DNA of 64,000 nucleotides from contig NC_135255.1 of assembly GCF_964204865.1 (NCBI RefSeq), positions 20,551,135 through 20,615,134 on the forward strand, in the 5' to 3' direction. Source of the stretch: Styela clava. Lineage: Eukaryota; Chordata; Ascidiacea; Stolidobranchia; Styelidae. The notes under the pieces are model-generated. The model did not search any database and was not told the DNA's origin. It saw only the letters and a list, made by a program, of their open reading frames with translations. The translations under genes and the position numbers were made by a program. The stretch's first letter is position 1; the number at the start of each line of letters is the position of its first letter. Below are positions 11,388 to 24,991 of the stretch, in pieces.

Positions 11388-13680
11388 CCTGTTGCGTAAA
11401 ATATTCAATCAATAGCCGATGCAAGCATTTAAAATGTCTTACCAAATTGATTCAATTGTGTTCATCGTAGCTCGCCTGTGCGTAGACTTACGGTAAAATA
11501 AAAGCACTACTATTTAAAATACTACGGCAATCTGTGATTTAATTGTGTTCATCGTAGCTCGCCTTTGCGTAGACTTACAGCAAAATAAAAGCACTACTAA
11601 CTGAAATACTACGAACATAAAATACGCGATAAACTGCCCGAATATAAATATATTGGATTCGGATTTTTGCGATTTTGAGATCTGTTAAAAGTTTGAGCTA
11701 TTATTTTAGCACTGATTGCTACTTATGCTTATTCTTAAGATATCGTTGTTAGAAAAATCTCAAGGTCCTAAAAGTACTATTAGCAATTATGTAAAGTATT
11801 TAATCTATGGCAGATACGGCATATATATTTGAAATTTCTTGCTTTCTTATTTGAATTCTGTTCAATGTGACCTGCTGTTGCGTCGACCAATATATATAAG
11901 CATTGTAATTTCGAAATGTCGGGGTCATGAAATTGCGTCAGATTATATATTGTTTCGAATCGTGTTTCAAAATAAACGGTAAAATTTTCAAAGGAAACCC
12001 AACATAATGTGTGTATTTTTAGTATTTTACAGTATGAATATTTCGGTTGTAGAATCACTTCTTTATTATCTTCAGAATTTCTTTGCCGATGATTGTGATA
12101 TAATAACTCGTTTTTTCCATCAAACTCACTATTCCGTGCGACAACCAAAAAGTAATTATCGTCGTCCTCGTGAAACAAGACATGCACATGAAAATTTAGA
12201 TTTAGGGAAAAATAAATACCGATGTAAAGGTGTTTACGTGGGCTTACCATACGTCCCGGTTTAGTCGGGACATTCCCGATTTTAGCATGTTTGTCTGCCG
12301 TTTCGGCGTTAGACCCAAATGTCCTGGTTTTGCAGTATGACAGTCGTGAATAATTTTTCTATTTGATACAATTACAATTTTTTTTTTAACGGATGCAGCC
12401 AATTTACCATTGTTGCGTCTCACTTCACTAGTTCAGATAGAGAGAAAAATTGTTGTGTCATAGTTAGGCTTACCTGTTGCGTAAAATATTCAATCCATAG
12501 CCGATGCAAGCATTTAAAATGTCTTACCATATTGATTTAATTGTGTTCATCGTAGCTCGCCTGTGCGTAGACTTACGGTAAAATAAAAGCACTACTAACT
12601 AAAATACTACGGCAATCTGCGGACTTAAAATACGCGATAAACTGCCCGAATATAAATATATTGGATTCGGATTTTTGCGACTTTGAGATCTGTTAAAAGT
12701 TTGAGCTATTATTTTAGCACTGATTGCTACTTATGCTTATTCTTAAGATATCGTTGTTAGAAAAATCTCAAGGTCCTAAAAGTACTATTCGCAACTATGT
12801 AAAGTATTTAATCCATGGCCGATACGGCATATTTGAAATTTTATGCTCTATTATTTGAATTCTGTTCAATGTAACCTGCTGTTGCGTCGACTAATATATA
12901 TAAGCATTGTAATTTCAAAATGTCGGGGTCAGGAAAATGTGTGGCAATGTGTCAGATTATATATTGTTTCGAATCGTATTTCAAAATAAACGGTAAAACT
13001 TTCAAAGGAAACCCAACATAATGTATTTTTAGTATTTTACAGTATGAATATTTTGGTTGTAGAATCACTTCTTTATTATCTTCAGAATTTCTTTGCCGAT
13101 GATTGTGATATAATAACTGCTTTCACATCAAACTCACAATTCCGTGCGAGAACCAAAAAGTAATTATCGTGGTCCTCGTGAAACAAGACATGCACACGAA
13201 AATTTAGATTTAGGGAAAAATAAATACCGATGTAAAGGTGTTAACGTGGGCTTACCATACGTCCCGGTTTAGTCGGGACATTCCCGATTTTAGCATGTTT
13301 GTCTTCCGTTTCGGCGTTAGACCCAAATGTCCTGGTTTTGCAGTATGGCAGCCGTGAATAATTTTTCTATTTGATACAATTACAATTTTTTTTTAACGGA
13401 TGCAGCCAGTATATATGAAGTATGAACCATACGTTAATTAAACAGCCAACTGTACTGTCATTAAATCTTCAAAATTCCGAAAAATAATTCAAGTTTTCAA
13501 ATGAGTTGAACGATTTCCATTATTTGAAGCAAACATTTTAATGGGATATACAGCTAATTTTGATGCCCTTAATCTACTTTAACGGTATGACAAACTATTA
13601 CCAAGCATTCGAAATGAAACCAAGGTTGGCTTGTCCAATCCGCGCCATCCCGTTTTTTTTCTTCAGATATATGGTAAGCC
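11388..13680 (+). repeat. 1.09-kb tandem duplication built from mobile-element pieces
   Basis: The sequence starting CCTGTTGCGTAAAATATTC at 11388 starts again at 12473, and about 0.85-0.95 kb is alignable between the two. Each unit carries a copy of the TAGGCTTACCATACG element's left part (12240, 13250). Only the second runs on to an inverse end (TATGGTAAGCC near 13680). Unit one also has an internal 87-bp duplication (11449-11535 repeated at 11536-11622) absent from unit two. Open frames in the region read through the repeat and show no protein resemblance. Confidence 0.8.
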
Positions 13681-14319
13681 TCTGTTTAAGGCCTAAATAG
13701 CACGCCGCCATGACGAAAACAATCGGCGATTTTAACAAAATGTAATCGCACGCGCTATTAGCGACTTTTTCAGTCTTCCAAATAATGTCAGAAGAAATGG
13801 GGGTTCCGATCTCGCACCTGCGAGCGGCATATGAAATTTATTTTTTGGTGGGCGGGCACGTACATTGTACGCTTTTTAACTTTTTTTTAAGTTATGCCCG
13901 TCTCCCAGGTATCTCTGCATTTTGTTTTGTCTGTTTACTTTTCGTATTGATTATGCCAGAGAACCAAAATAAATGATTGATTGAAGCTATGCAAGCGTTT
14001 GTCACTTTAGGTAGGAGAATGGGACTTTTTAGCGGTCGCCGGGGACCTCTGTGAAGCTAGCAGCAAAACACGAAATTGTGACTGACAGAATCGCAGAAAA
14101 TACCCACGCGTAAAATTAAATGTTCCCAATGATTTTTAAAAGAAAGTGTATATTTTGATTAGTTTTACAATAGCAAATAAAGCAAAACAATCATTAACTA
14201 CACTACTCGTATTGTTAATATATAGTAAACAAGCTAAAGCGACTATTACAGTGCATAAAATTTTTTATACTATTTTGAGAGTTGTTTGAAATGACTGAAT
14301 TTTCGTCGTTTAAGACGGT

Positions 14320-17300
14320 CGTTTCATGAAAACCTCCAATAAAGGCAGCATTGCAACACCATTGGTAAAAAGTAGAAACCTCAAAGATTCGATTTCATTA
14401 TGTCAGAACAGTCTCAGCATGTTTTGACTTGGCCATAAATAATACTAAACATAGGGTATAATTTTCAATTTTATGCACAATGTATATACAACAAATTTAA
14501 AACTGATTTTGTATTTCAACTAAATTTACTGGATAGTTCATCAAAGAAGATATTTTTCTCTTTGTCACACAACAATAATGCACTTCATTAAACTTAGAAT
14601 AAGTTGAAGAAAGTCTAAAATACCAAAAAAAAATTTACGCCCTCATGTGGATTCTTTAGCAAATTTCACAAAATTATCGTCTTTGAAAGAGCGATTTCTC
14701 AAAAACCGCCAATAAAGGCAGCACTACGACACATTCGGAGAAAAGCAGATACCCTATAGATTCGATATTAATATGTCAGAACAGTAGCAGCACGTTTTAA
14801 CTTGGCCATATATGACACCAAACATAGCATATAATTTTCAATTTGATTAACTATGTAGATGTAACATATTTAAAAACGATTTGGTATTTCAACTAAATTT
14901 ACTGTATAATTCATCAAATACTTTTCTCTCTTGGTCACACATCAAAACTGTACGTTCATTAAACTTGGAATAAGTGGCAAATCCTGAAATAACAAAAAAA
15001 TGATTTTACGCCCTCTTGTGGAGTTTTTTCGGAATTTCAAAAAAATATCGTTTTTGAAAGGGCGATTTCTCAAAAACCGCCAATAAAGGCAGCACTACGA
15101 CACATTCGGAGAAAAGCAGATACCTTATAGATTTCATTTCATTATGTCAGAACAGTAGCAGCGCGTTTTGACTTGGCCATATATAATACTAAACATAGCG
15201 TATAATTTTCAATTTTATTCACAATGTTTATACAACAAATTTAAAACTGATTTTGTATTTCAACTAAATTTACTGGATAGTTCATCAAAGAAGATATTTT
15301 TCTCTTTGTCACACAACAATAATGCACTTCATTAAACTTAGAATAAGTTGAGGAAAGTCTAAAATACCAAAAAAAAATTTACGCCCTCATGTGGATTCTT
15401 CAACAAATTTCACAAAATTATCGTTTTTGCAAGAGCGATTTCCCAAAAACCGCCAGAAAAGGCAGCACTACGACACATTCGGAGAAAAGCAGATACCTTA
15501 TAGATTTGATTTCATTATGTCAGAACAGTAGCAGCACGTTTTGACTTGGCCAAATATAATACCAAACATAGCGTGTATTCAAAATTTTATAAACAATGCA
15601 GACGTAACATTTTTAAAAATGGTTTGGTTTTTCAACAAAATTTACTAGATAATTTATCAAACATCTTTTTCTCTTAGACATACATATATACTGTAGGTCC
15701 ATGAAACTTGGAATGAGTTGCGGAAAGTATGAAATAACAAAAAATCATTCCCTCTTGTTGAGATTATTTTCAAATTTTCAAAAAGTTATGTTTTTGAAAT
15801 AGCGATTTCTCAAAAACCGCCAATAAAGGCAGCACTACGAGACATTCGGAGAAAAGCAGATACCCTATAGATTTGATATTAATATGTCAGAACAGTAGCA
15901 GCACGTTTCAACTTGGCCATATATGACACCAAACATAGCATATAATTTTCAATTTAATTAACTATGTAGATGTAACATATTTAAAAACGGTTTGGTATTT
16001 CAACTAAATTTACTGTATAATTCATCAAATACTTTTCTCTCTTGGTCATACATCAAAACTGTACGTTCATTAAACTTGGAATAAGTGGCAAATCTTAAAA
16101 TAACAAAAAAATGATTTTACGCCCTCTTGTGGATTTTTTTCGGAATTTCAAAAAAATATCGTTTTTGAAAGGGCGATTTCTCAAAAACCGCCAATAAAGG
16201 CAGCACTACGTCACATTCGGGGAAAAGCAGATACCTTATAGATTTGATTTCATTATGTCAGAACAGTAGCAGCACGTTTTGACTTGGCCAAATATAATAC
16301 CAAACATAGCGTGTATTCGATATTTTATAAACAATGCAGACGTAACATATTTAAAAATGGTTTGGCTTTTCAACAAAATTTACTAGATAATTTATCAAAC
16401 ATCTTTTTCTCTTAGACATAAATATATACTAAACTACCATTAAACTTGGAATAAGTTTCGGAAAGTATGAAATAACAAAAATCATTTTACGCCCTCTTAT
16501 TGATTATTTTAAAAAATTATCGTTTTTGAAAGAGCGATTTCTCAAAAACCGCCAATAAAGGCAGCACTACGACACATTCGGAGAAAAGCAGATACCCTAT
16601 AGATTCGATTTTATTATGTCAGAACAGTAGCAGCACGTTTTAACATGGCCATATATGATACCAAACATAGCGTATAATTCTCAATTTTAATAACTATGTA
16701 GATGTAACATATTTAAAAACGGTTTGGTATTTCAACTAAATTTACTGTATAATTCATCAAATACTTTTCTCTCTTGGTCATACATCAAAACTGTACGTTC
16801 ATTAAACTTGGAATAAGTGGCAAATCTTAAAATAACCAAAAAATGATTTTACGCCCTCTTGTGGATTTTTTTCGGAATTTCAAAAAAATATCGATTTTGA
16901 AAGGGCGATTTCTCAAAAACCGCCAATAAAGGCAGCACTACGTCACATTCGGAGAAAAGCAGATACCTTATAGATTTGATTCCATCATGTCAGAACAGTA
17001 GCAGCACGTTTTGACTTGGCCAAATATAATACCAAACATAGCGTGTATTCGATATTTTATAAACAATGCAGACGTAACATATTTAAAAATGGTTTGGCTT
17101 TTCAACAAAATTGACTAGATAATTCATCAAACATCTTTTTCTCTTAGACATACATATATACTAAACTTCCATTAAACTTGGAATAAGTTTCGGAAAGTAT
17201 GAAATAACAAAAATCATTTTACGCCCTCTTGTTGATTATTTTCGAATTTTCAAAAAATTATCGTTTTTGAAAGAGCGATTTCTCAAAAACCGCCAATAAA

Positions 17301-18114
17301 GGCAGCACTACGACACATTCGGAGAAAAGCAGATACCCTATAGATTCGATTTTAATATGTCAGAACAGTAGCAGCACGTTTTAACATGGCCATATATGAT
17401 ACCAAACATAGCATATAATTCTCAATTTTGATAACTATGTAGATGTAACATATTTAAAAACGGTTTGGTATTTCAACTAAATTTACTGGATAATCCATCA
17501 AATACTTTTCTCTCTTGATCATACATCAAAACTGTACGTTCATTAAACTTGGAATAAGTGGCAAATCTTAAAATAACAAAAAAATGGTTTTACGCCCTCT
17601 TGTGGATTTTTTTGGAATTTAAAAAAAAGATCGTTTTTGAAATAGCGATTTCTCAAAAACCACCAATAAAGGCAAAAAGTTCGGTATTTCAAATGAATTC
17701 ACCTATTCCATTATCTTACTTTTTCAAACACCGATACTGTGTGTTACTTATACTTAGAATAAGTTGTAAATTGTATAGAACAATAAAAAAATGTCTTACG
17801 CATTATACTTTTATTTATTTCCCAAACATACGCTTTTAGAGTGACGATTTCTTGAAAACCGCCAATAAAGGCAGCATTATGACACTTTGGCATCGAATAA
17901 TCGAAGATACATTAAAGATTCGATTCCACTAAACCAGAACAGTAGCAGCACGATTTGATTTGGTCATATGTAACATCAAACATAGAGTAAATTCTTCAAT
18001 TTTTGAATAATGCTAACGTTAAAAATTCATAAAGCTTTAAGCGTATTTTAAACGAATTTACTGAATACTTGTTCAAATATAATTTTTTCTCAGTCACACA
18101 TCAATACTGGACAA
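14320..18114 (+). repeat. Forward array of ~370-bp units (11 copies)
   Basis: The conserved box CCGCCAATAAAGGCAGCA recurs near 14336, 14708, 15077, 15450, 15818, 16190, 16549, 16922, 17291, 17660 (truncated unit) and 17860. From 14.5 to 17.5 kb the units alternate between two subtypes, told apart by 'gtagatgtaacat' versus 'gcagacgtaacat', so the real period there is a dimer of about 740 bp. The last two units are more diverged. Confidence 0.9.
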
Positions 18115-18129
18115 GGTAAAAAAATAGAT

Positions 18130-21100
18130 TTGATCAATTATCTAGCAAATTAAATTGAAATACAAACTTTTTAAATTCGTTACGTCCATTTTGATGTAAA
18201 ATTTTGAAAACACGCTATGTTTGGTAATATATATGACCAAGTCAAAACGTGCTGTTACTGTTCTGGTATAGTAAAGTCGAATATGTAAGTTATATAATTT
18301 TCTCCATATGTGTCGTGGTTCTGCCTTCATTGGCAGTTTTCGATAAATCGCCACTCCAAAAACGATAATTTCCAAAATTTTGAAAATAATCCACAAGACG
18401 GGTAAAAAGATATTTCGATATTTTATACTTTCCGCAACTTATTTCAACTTTAATGAACGTACAATATTGATGTGTTAGAAAGACAAAGGAAGTTTGATAA
18501 ATTATCTAGTAAATTTAGTTTAAATATAAAACTCTTTTTAAATATGTTATGTCTGCATTGTTTTTTGAAATTTTGAATACACGCTATGTTTGGTATTAAA
18601 TATGGTCGAATCAAAACGAGCTGCTACTGTTCTGGTTTAGTCAAATCGAATCTTCAATGTATCTGCTGTTCTACTAAAGTGTCGAAATGCTTCTTTTATT
18701 GGCGGTTTTCAAGACATCGTCACTCCAAAAACGGCATGTTTGGGAAATAAAATAATCTTATATAGGGCGTAAGACATTTTTTCATTGTTTTATACAATTT
18801 GCAACTTATTCCAAGTTTGAGTGTGTTTGAAAAAGCAATAAAATGGAATATTACGTTATTAAGTGAATTTAATCGCCACTTCAAAAACGATAATTTTCGA
18901 AATTTTACAACATGTTCACGAGGGTGCGAAAATGTTTCATATAATTTTAAACTTTCTGAAACTTATTCTAAGTTTAATATACGTACAGTATTGATGTGTA
19001 ACAAAGATAAAAATATATTTGATCAATTATCCAGTCACTTCAGCTGAAATACAAATTCATTTTAAATTTGTTACGTCGGTATTGTTCATAAAATTGAGAA
19101 TACACGCTATGTTTGGCATTATATATGGCCAAGTCAAACATGCTGCTTCTGTTTGGTATGGTGAAATCGAATCTATAAGGTATCTTATTTCCTCCGAATG
19201 TGTCGCAGTGCTGCCTTTATTGGCAGTTTTCGAGAAATAGCCATTTTGTAAACGATAATTGGTTGAAATTTTGGAAAGAATCCACTAGAGGTCGTAAATG
19301 TTTTTTTGTTGTTTTATATTTTCCGCAACTTTTTCCAAGTTTAATGAACGTATAGTATATATATATGTCCAAGAGAAAATGATGTTTAATAAATTATCCA
19401 GGAAATTTATTTGAAATACCAAACAGTTTTTAAATATGTTACGTCTGCATTGTTTATAAAAGTTTGAATACACGCTATGTTTGGTATTATGTTATTATAT
19501 ATGGCCAAGTCAGAACGTGCTGCTACTGTTCTGACATAATGAAATCAAATCTATAAGGTATCTGCTTTACTCCGAATGTGTCATAGTGCTGCCTTTATTG
19601 GCGGTTTTTGAGAAATCGCCCTTTCAAAAACGATAATTTTTCGAAATTCCGAAAAGGATCCACAAGAAGGCGTCAAATCATTTTTTGGCATTTTAGGATT
19701 TGCACACTAATTCCAAGTTTAATGAACGTACAGTTTTGTTGTATAGCCAAGAGAGGAAAGTATTTGATGAATTTTTCAGTAAATTTAGTTGAAATACCAA
19801 ACCGTTTTTAAATATGTTACATCTACATAGTTATTAAAATTGAGAATTATACGCTATGTTTAGTATTATATATGACCAAGTCAAAACGTGCTGCTACTGT
19901 TCTGACATAATGAAATCTAATCTATAAGGTATCTGCTTTTCTCCGAATGTGACATAGTGCTGCCTTTATTGGCGGTTTTTGAGAAATCGCCCTTTTAAAA
20001 ACGATATTTTTTCAAAACTTCGAAAATAATCCACAAGGGGGCGTCAAATCATTTTTTGTTATTTTAGGATTCGCCGTCTCATTCCAAGTTTAATGAACGT
20101 ACAGTTTTGATGTATGACCAAGAGAGAAAAGTGTTTGATAAATTATCCAGTAAATTTAGTTGAAATACCTAACCGTTTTTAAATATGTTACATCTACATA
20201 GTTGATAAAATTGAAAACTATACGCAATGTTTGGTATTATATATGGTCAAGTCAAAACGTGCTGCTACTGTTGTGACATAATAAAATTGAATCTATAAGG
20301 TATCTGCTTTTCTCCGAATGTGTCGTAGTGCTGCCTTTATTGGCGGTTTTCGAGAAATCGCCCTTTTAAAAACGATAATTTTTGGAAATTTTGAAAATAG
20401 TCCACTAGAGGGCCTAAAATGTTTTTTCAGTATTTTAGACTTTCCGAATTAATTCTTAGTTTTATAGTCGTACAGTATTAATTTGTGACAAAAAGAAAAT
20501 ATATTTTATCAATTATTCAGCAAATTTAGTTGAAATGCAAACTCTTTTGAAATTTGTTACGTCCATGTTGATGTAAAATTTTGTAAACACGCTATTTTTG
20601 TTATTATATATGGCCGAGTCAAAACGTGCTGCTACCGTTCTGGCATAGTGAGGTCGAATATATAATGTATCTGCTTCTATCCTATTTTGTCATGATGCTG
20701 CCTTTATTGGCGGTTTCAGAGAAATCGCCACTCCAAAAACAATAATTTTCGAAATTTTAAAATATGTTCACGAGTGTGCGAAAAATGTTTTTTATAATTT
20801 TATACTCTCTGAAACTTATTCTAAGTTTAATATACGTACAGTATTGATGTGTAACAAAGATAAAAATATATTTGATCAATTATCCAGCCACTTTAGCTGA
20901 AATACGAATTCATTTTAAATTTGTTACGTCGGTATTGTTTATAAAATTGAGAATACACGCTATGTTTGGTATTATATATGGCCAAGTCAAACATGCTACT
21001 ACTGTTTTGGTATAGGGAAATCGAATCTATAAGGTAACTTATTTTCTCCGAATGTTTCGCAGTGCTGCCTTTATTGGCAGTTTTTGAGAAATAGCCATTT

Positions 21101-23710
21101 TGTAAACGTTAATTGGTTGAAATTTTGGAAAGAATCCACTAAAGGTCGTAAATATTTTTTTTGTTGTTTTGTACTTCTCGCAACGTATTTAAAGTCTAAC
21201 CGACGTACAGCATTAATGTGTTACAGAGAGAAAATTATATTTGATCAATTATGTAGCAAATTTTGTTGAAATACAAACCCTTTCAAAATTTGTTTAGCCC
21301 ACATTGTTTATAGAATTCAGAATACACGCTTTGTTTAGTATTAAATATGGCCAAATCAAAACGTGCTGCTACTGTTCTGGTTTGGTGAAATCGAATCTTT
21401 AACGTATTTGCTATTCTCCAAAAGTGTCGTATTGCTGCCTTTATTGGCCATTTTCCGAGAAATCGTCACTCCAAAAACGGCATGTTTGGGAAATTAAAAA
21501 AATTATATATAGGTTGTAAGACATTTTTCATTGTTTTATACAATTTGCATCTTATTCCAAGTTTAATTAACACACAGTATCGGTGTTTGGAAAAGTAAGA
21601 AAACGGAATATTACGATATTAGGTGAGTTTATTTGAAATACCAAACCTTTTTAAAATATGTGAACATCTACGCTATTCAAATAATTGAGATATACGCTAT
21701 GTTTGGTATTATAAATGGCCAAGTCAAAACGTGCTGCTACTGTTATGGTATAGTGAAGTCGAATCTAAAAGGTATTTGCTTTTTTCCGAATGTGTCGTAG
21801 TGCTGCCTTTATTGGCGGTTTTCGAGAAATCGCCCTTTCAAAAACGATTATTTTTCGGAATTCTGAAAAGAACCCATTAAAGAAAGCGTAAAATGTTTTT
21901 TTTTATATTTTAAACTTTCCCAATTAATTCTTAGTTTAATAAACGTACAGTATTCATTTGTGACAAAGAGTAAAATATATTTGATCAATTTTCCAGCAGC
22001 TTCAGTTGAAATACAAATCCATCTTAAATTTGTTACGTCTACATTGTTTAAAAAATTGAGAATACACGCTATTTTGGTATTATATATAGCCAAGTCAAAA
22101 CATGCTGTCACTGTTTTGTTATAGTGAAATCAAATCTATAGGGTATCTACGTTTCTCCGAATGTGTCGTAGTGCTGCCTTCATTGGCGGTTTTCGAGAAA
22201 TCGCCCTTCCAAAATCAATAATTTTTCGAAATTTTGAAAAGAATCCACGAGAGGGCGTAAAATGTTTTTTTGGTATTTTATACTTTTCTTCTGCAACTCA
22301 TTCTAAGTTTAATAGACGTACAGTATTAATGTGTGACGAAGAGAAAAATATATATTTTATCGATTGTTCAGCAAATTTAGTTGACATACAATTCCTTTTT
22401 AAATTTGTTTCGTCCACATTGTTCATAAAATTGAAGAGTATACGCTATGATTGGTATTATATATGGCAAAGTCAAAACGTGATGCTACCGTTCTGACATA
22501 ATAAAATTGAATCCATAAGGTATGTGCTTTTCTCTGAATGTGTCGTGATGCTGCCTTTATTGGCGGTTTTTGAGAAATCACCAATCCAAAAACGATAATT
22601 TTCGAAATTCTCAAACTAATTCAAGTGGGTGCGCAACATTTTTTTTTATTATTACTTCATACTTTCTGAAACTTATTCTAAGTTTAATATACGTACAGTA
22701 TTAATGTGTGACGAAGAGAAAAATATATATTTTATCAATTGTTCAGCAAATTTAGTTGACATACAATTCCTTTTTAAATTTGTTTCGTCCACATTGTTCA
22801 TAAAATTGAAGAGTATACGCTATGTTTGGTATTATATATGAAAAAGTTAAAACCTGATGCTACCGTTCTGACATAATAAAATTGAATCTATAAGGTATGT
22901 GCTTTTCTCTGAATGTATCGTGATGCTGCCTTTATTGGCGGTTTTTGAGAAATCACCAATCCAAAAACGATAATTTTCGAAATTCTCAAACTAATTCAAG
23001 CGGGGCGCGAAATTTTTTTTATTATTACTTTATACTTTCTGAAACTTATTCTAAGTTTATTAGCGTACAGTATTGATGTGCGACAAAGAGAAAAAGATAT
23101 TTGATCAATTATTCTGCAACTTTAGTTGAAATACAAACCCTTTTTTAATATGTTACGTACCGTTGTTTTAAAAATCGAGGAATATACGCTATGTTTGGTA
23201 TTATATATGGCCAAGTCAAAACGTGCTGCTACTGTTCTGGCATAATAAAATCGAATCTATAATGTATGTGCTTTTATCCGAATATGTCGTAGTGCTGCCT
23301 TTATTGGCGGTTTTCGAGAAATCGCCATTTTAAAAACGATAATTTTTTGTAATCCAGGACAGAATCCACTAGGAGTCGCAAATGTTTTTTTGCTGTTTTA
23401 TACTTCCCGCAACGTATTCCAAGTTTAAAAGATGTACAGTATTAATGTGTGACAAAGAGAAAATTATATTTGATCCATTGTCTAGCAATTTTAGTTGAAA
23501 TACAAAATCAATTTTAAGTTTGTTACGTCCATGCCGTTATTAAAATTTAGATTACACGATATGTTTGGTAATATATATGGTCAAGCCAAAACGTGCTGCT
23601 ACTGTTCTGTTATAAAAAAATCGAATTTATAGGGTATCTGCTTTTCTCCAAATGTGTCGTGGTGCTGCCTTTATTGGCGGTTTTCGAGGAATCGAGGTTC
23701 CAAAAAGGAT
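18130..23710 (-). repeat. Reverse array of ~370-bp units (about 15 copies)
   Basis: The inverse of the same box (TGCTGCCTTTATTGGCGG) recurs at roughly 18323, 18690, 19212, 19590, 19960, 20330, 20697, 21065, 21434, 21810, 22175, 22552, 22926, 23297 and 23666. Units are more diverged than in the forward arm, and the dimer alternation is not obvious. Two neighbouring units at 22.3-23.0 kb are nearly identical, showing a recent local duplication. The orientation switch falls at 18115-18130 with essentially no spacer. Confidence 0.9.
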
Positions 23711-23968
23711 AATTTTCCGAAACTTTGTATTTGCGGAATGCCTGAAAATTCATTTTTCGCTTAGTTAGTCTTTTTTTAAACACTATTTTCTTATTAAATT
23801 TAATGTATTATTTTAGTTTAAAGATTTTTCATCTATTTTCGTGCCAATATTATATTTTGATCAGCATTTTCATTTTTCATATTTACATATAAGTGAACAT
23901 TATATTCGCGTGGAACCTATATTCAATGTGTAAAAATATTCTGGCTGAAAGTGCTGCTAGCTTCACAG

Positions 23969-24506
23969 TGGTGTCGCGGGGTTTTAAAATCGGCCATCGA
24001 ACTTTACAGAAAAATTATAAATTCACGCAAAATTGTTATGTTCACTTCAATAAAGATTAACTCCTGTTGTTTCGTGCGTTTCTGAATTTAAATTGTATGT
24101 ATTGTTCAATTTATAATATTTAATATTTTTGTGGAATATAAATATTCTGATTTATTGAAAAGGCATATTTACAATCATCAATTTAAATAAAATATTATCT
24201 TTCAAAATAATTTTTTTAATTCAATTGTGAACACTTAATATTCCCGTGTGCTCCATATTGCAAATTATTTATGTCAAACCGTTACCAGGGGAGGTATTCA
24301 GATGTTTCAGTTTCAGGTGATTTTGTTTGAAATTTATGGGTTAGAATTTGTATTTTTATCCCCGCGGAGAGGAAAGTTGTCTTAATTATTTATTATTGTT
24401 ATGTAAAAAGATTCTGAATTTGTGTCTCATTTGTTTTGGATTTGTGTTTTTACACAGACTGTGTATAATTATATTTTTTCTCCGTCATTAAAAATAAGTA
24501 CCGGTA
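23969..24506. other. AT-rich spacer
   Basis: Nothing recognisable is seen: no frame of note and no repeat boundary. Confidence 0.4.
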
Positions 24507-24943
24507 CCGTATTTGCTCGTTTTGTAGCCCGGGCCCATATTTGTTTAACCAAACACACTGACCGGGCCCTTATTCAATCATAGACGCTTGTTATTTTTAA
24601 AGTAAAATTGCGACGCCCTATCAATATTAAAACGACGCACTTGGGCGTCGCGACGCCCAGTTTGAGAACCACGGTGTTAAGTAATCAATGCTATCTGTTA
24701 TGTAAATGGACGCCTGAAAGTAAGGCGTGAGTGTTATCTACCAGCGCTTAGAATTCGACAGCGTTGTGACAAAAGCGCTTCTTATTTCCTATTGCTGTAT
24801 TGTTCTCTACCACTGAAAAATCAGCTTTTACATCGGGCGGGTATTCAAGCACCGGCCCTTATTTATTTTTATGTTCTGTTCACACGGGCGTCTATTCAAA
24901 CGGGCCCTTGATTAAGATCGGGCGGTAAAACGAGCATATACGG
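24507..24943. mobile_element. TA-flanked MITE, 437 bp
   Basis: The left end is CCGTATTTGCTCGTTTTGTA and the right end is the near-inverse (AAAACGAGCATATACGG), with TA on each side. Inside are repeated 'cgggccc' and 'gggcgt' motifs near both ends. It belongs with the other CCGTRTTT-ended, TA-flanked elements at 5124 and 45578. Confidence 0.8.
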
Positions 24944-24991
24944 TAAGTTAATTGTGTGTTGAAAAATAAATACAAAACTTGCGTTTTATTA

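Larger units (their letters stand above)
14041..23968. mobile_element. Giant foldback-like structure, ~9.9 kb
   Basis: CTGTGAAGCTAGCAGCA at 14049-14065 recurs as its exact inverse at 23952-23968. Between them lie about 250 bp of unique sequence on each side, then tandem ~370-bp units. The units run forward from about 14320 to 18114 and in reverse from about 18130 to 23710. No transposase or other coding region is visible. Long inverted repeats built of internal tandem repeats are the hallmark of foldback-type DNA elements (established for Drosophila FB), and I infer such an origin. The alternative is a satellite array that has undergone an inversion. No target-site duplication was identified. 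Confidence 0.6.
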
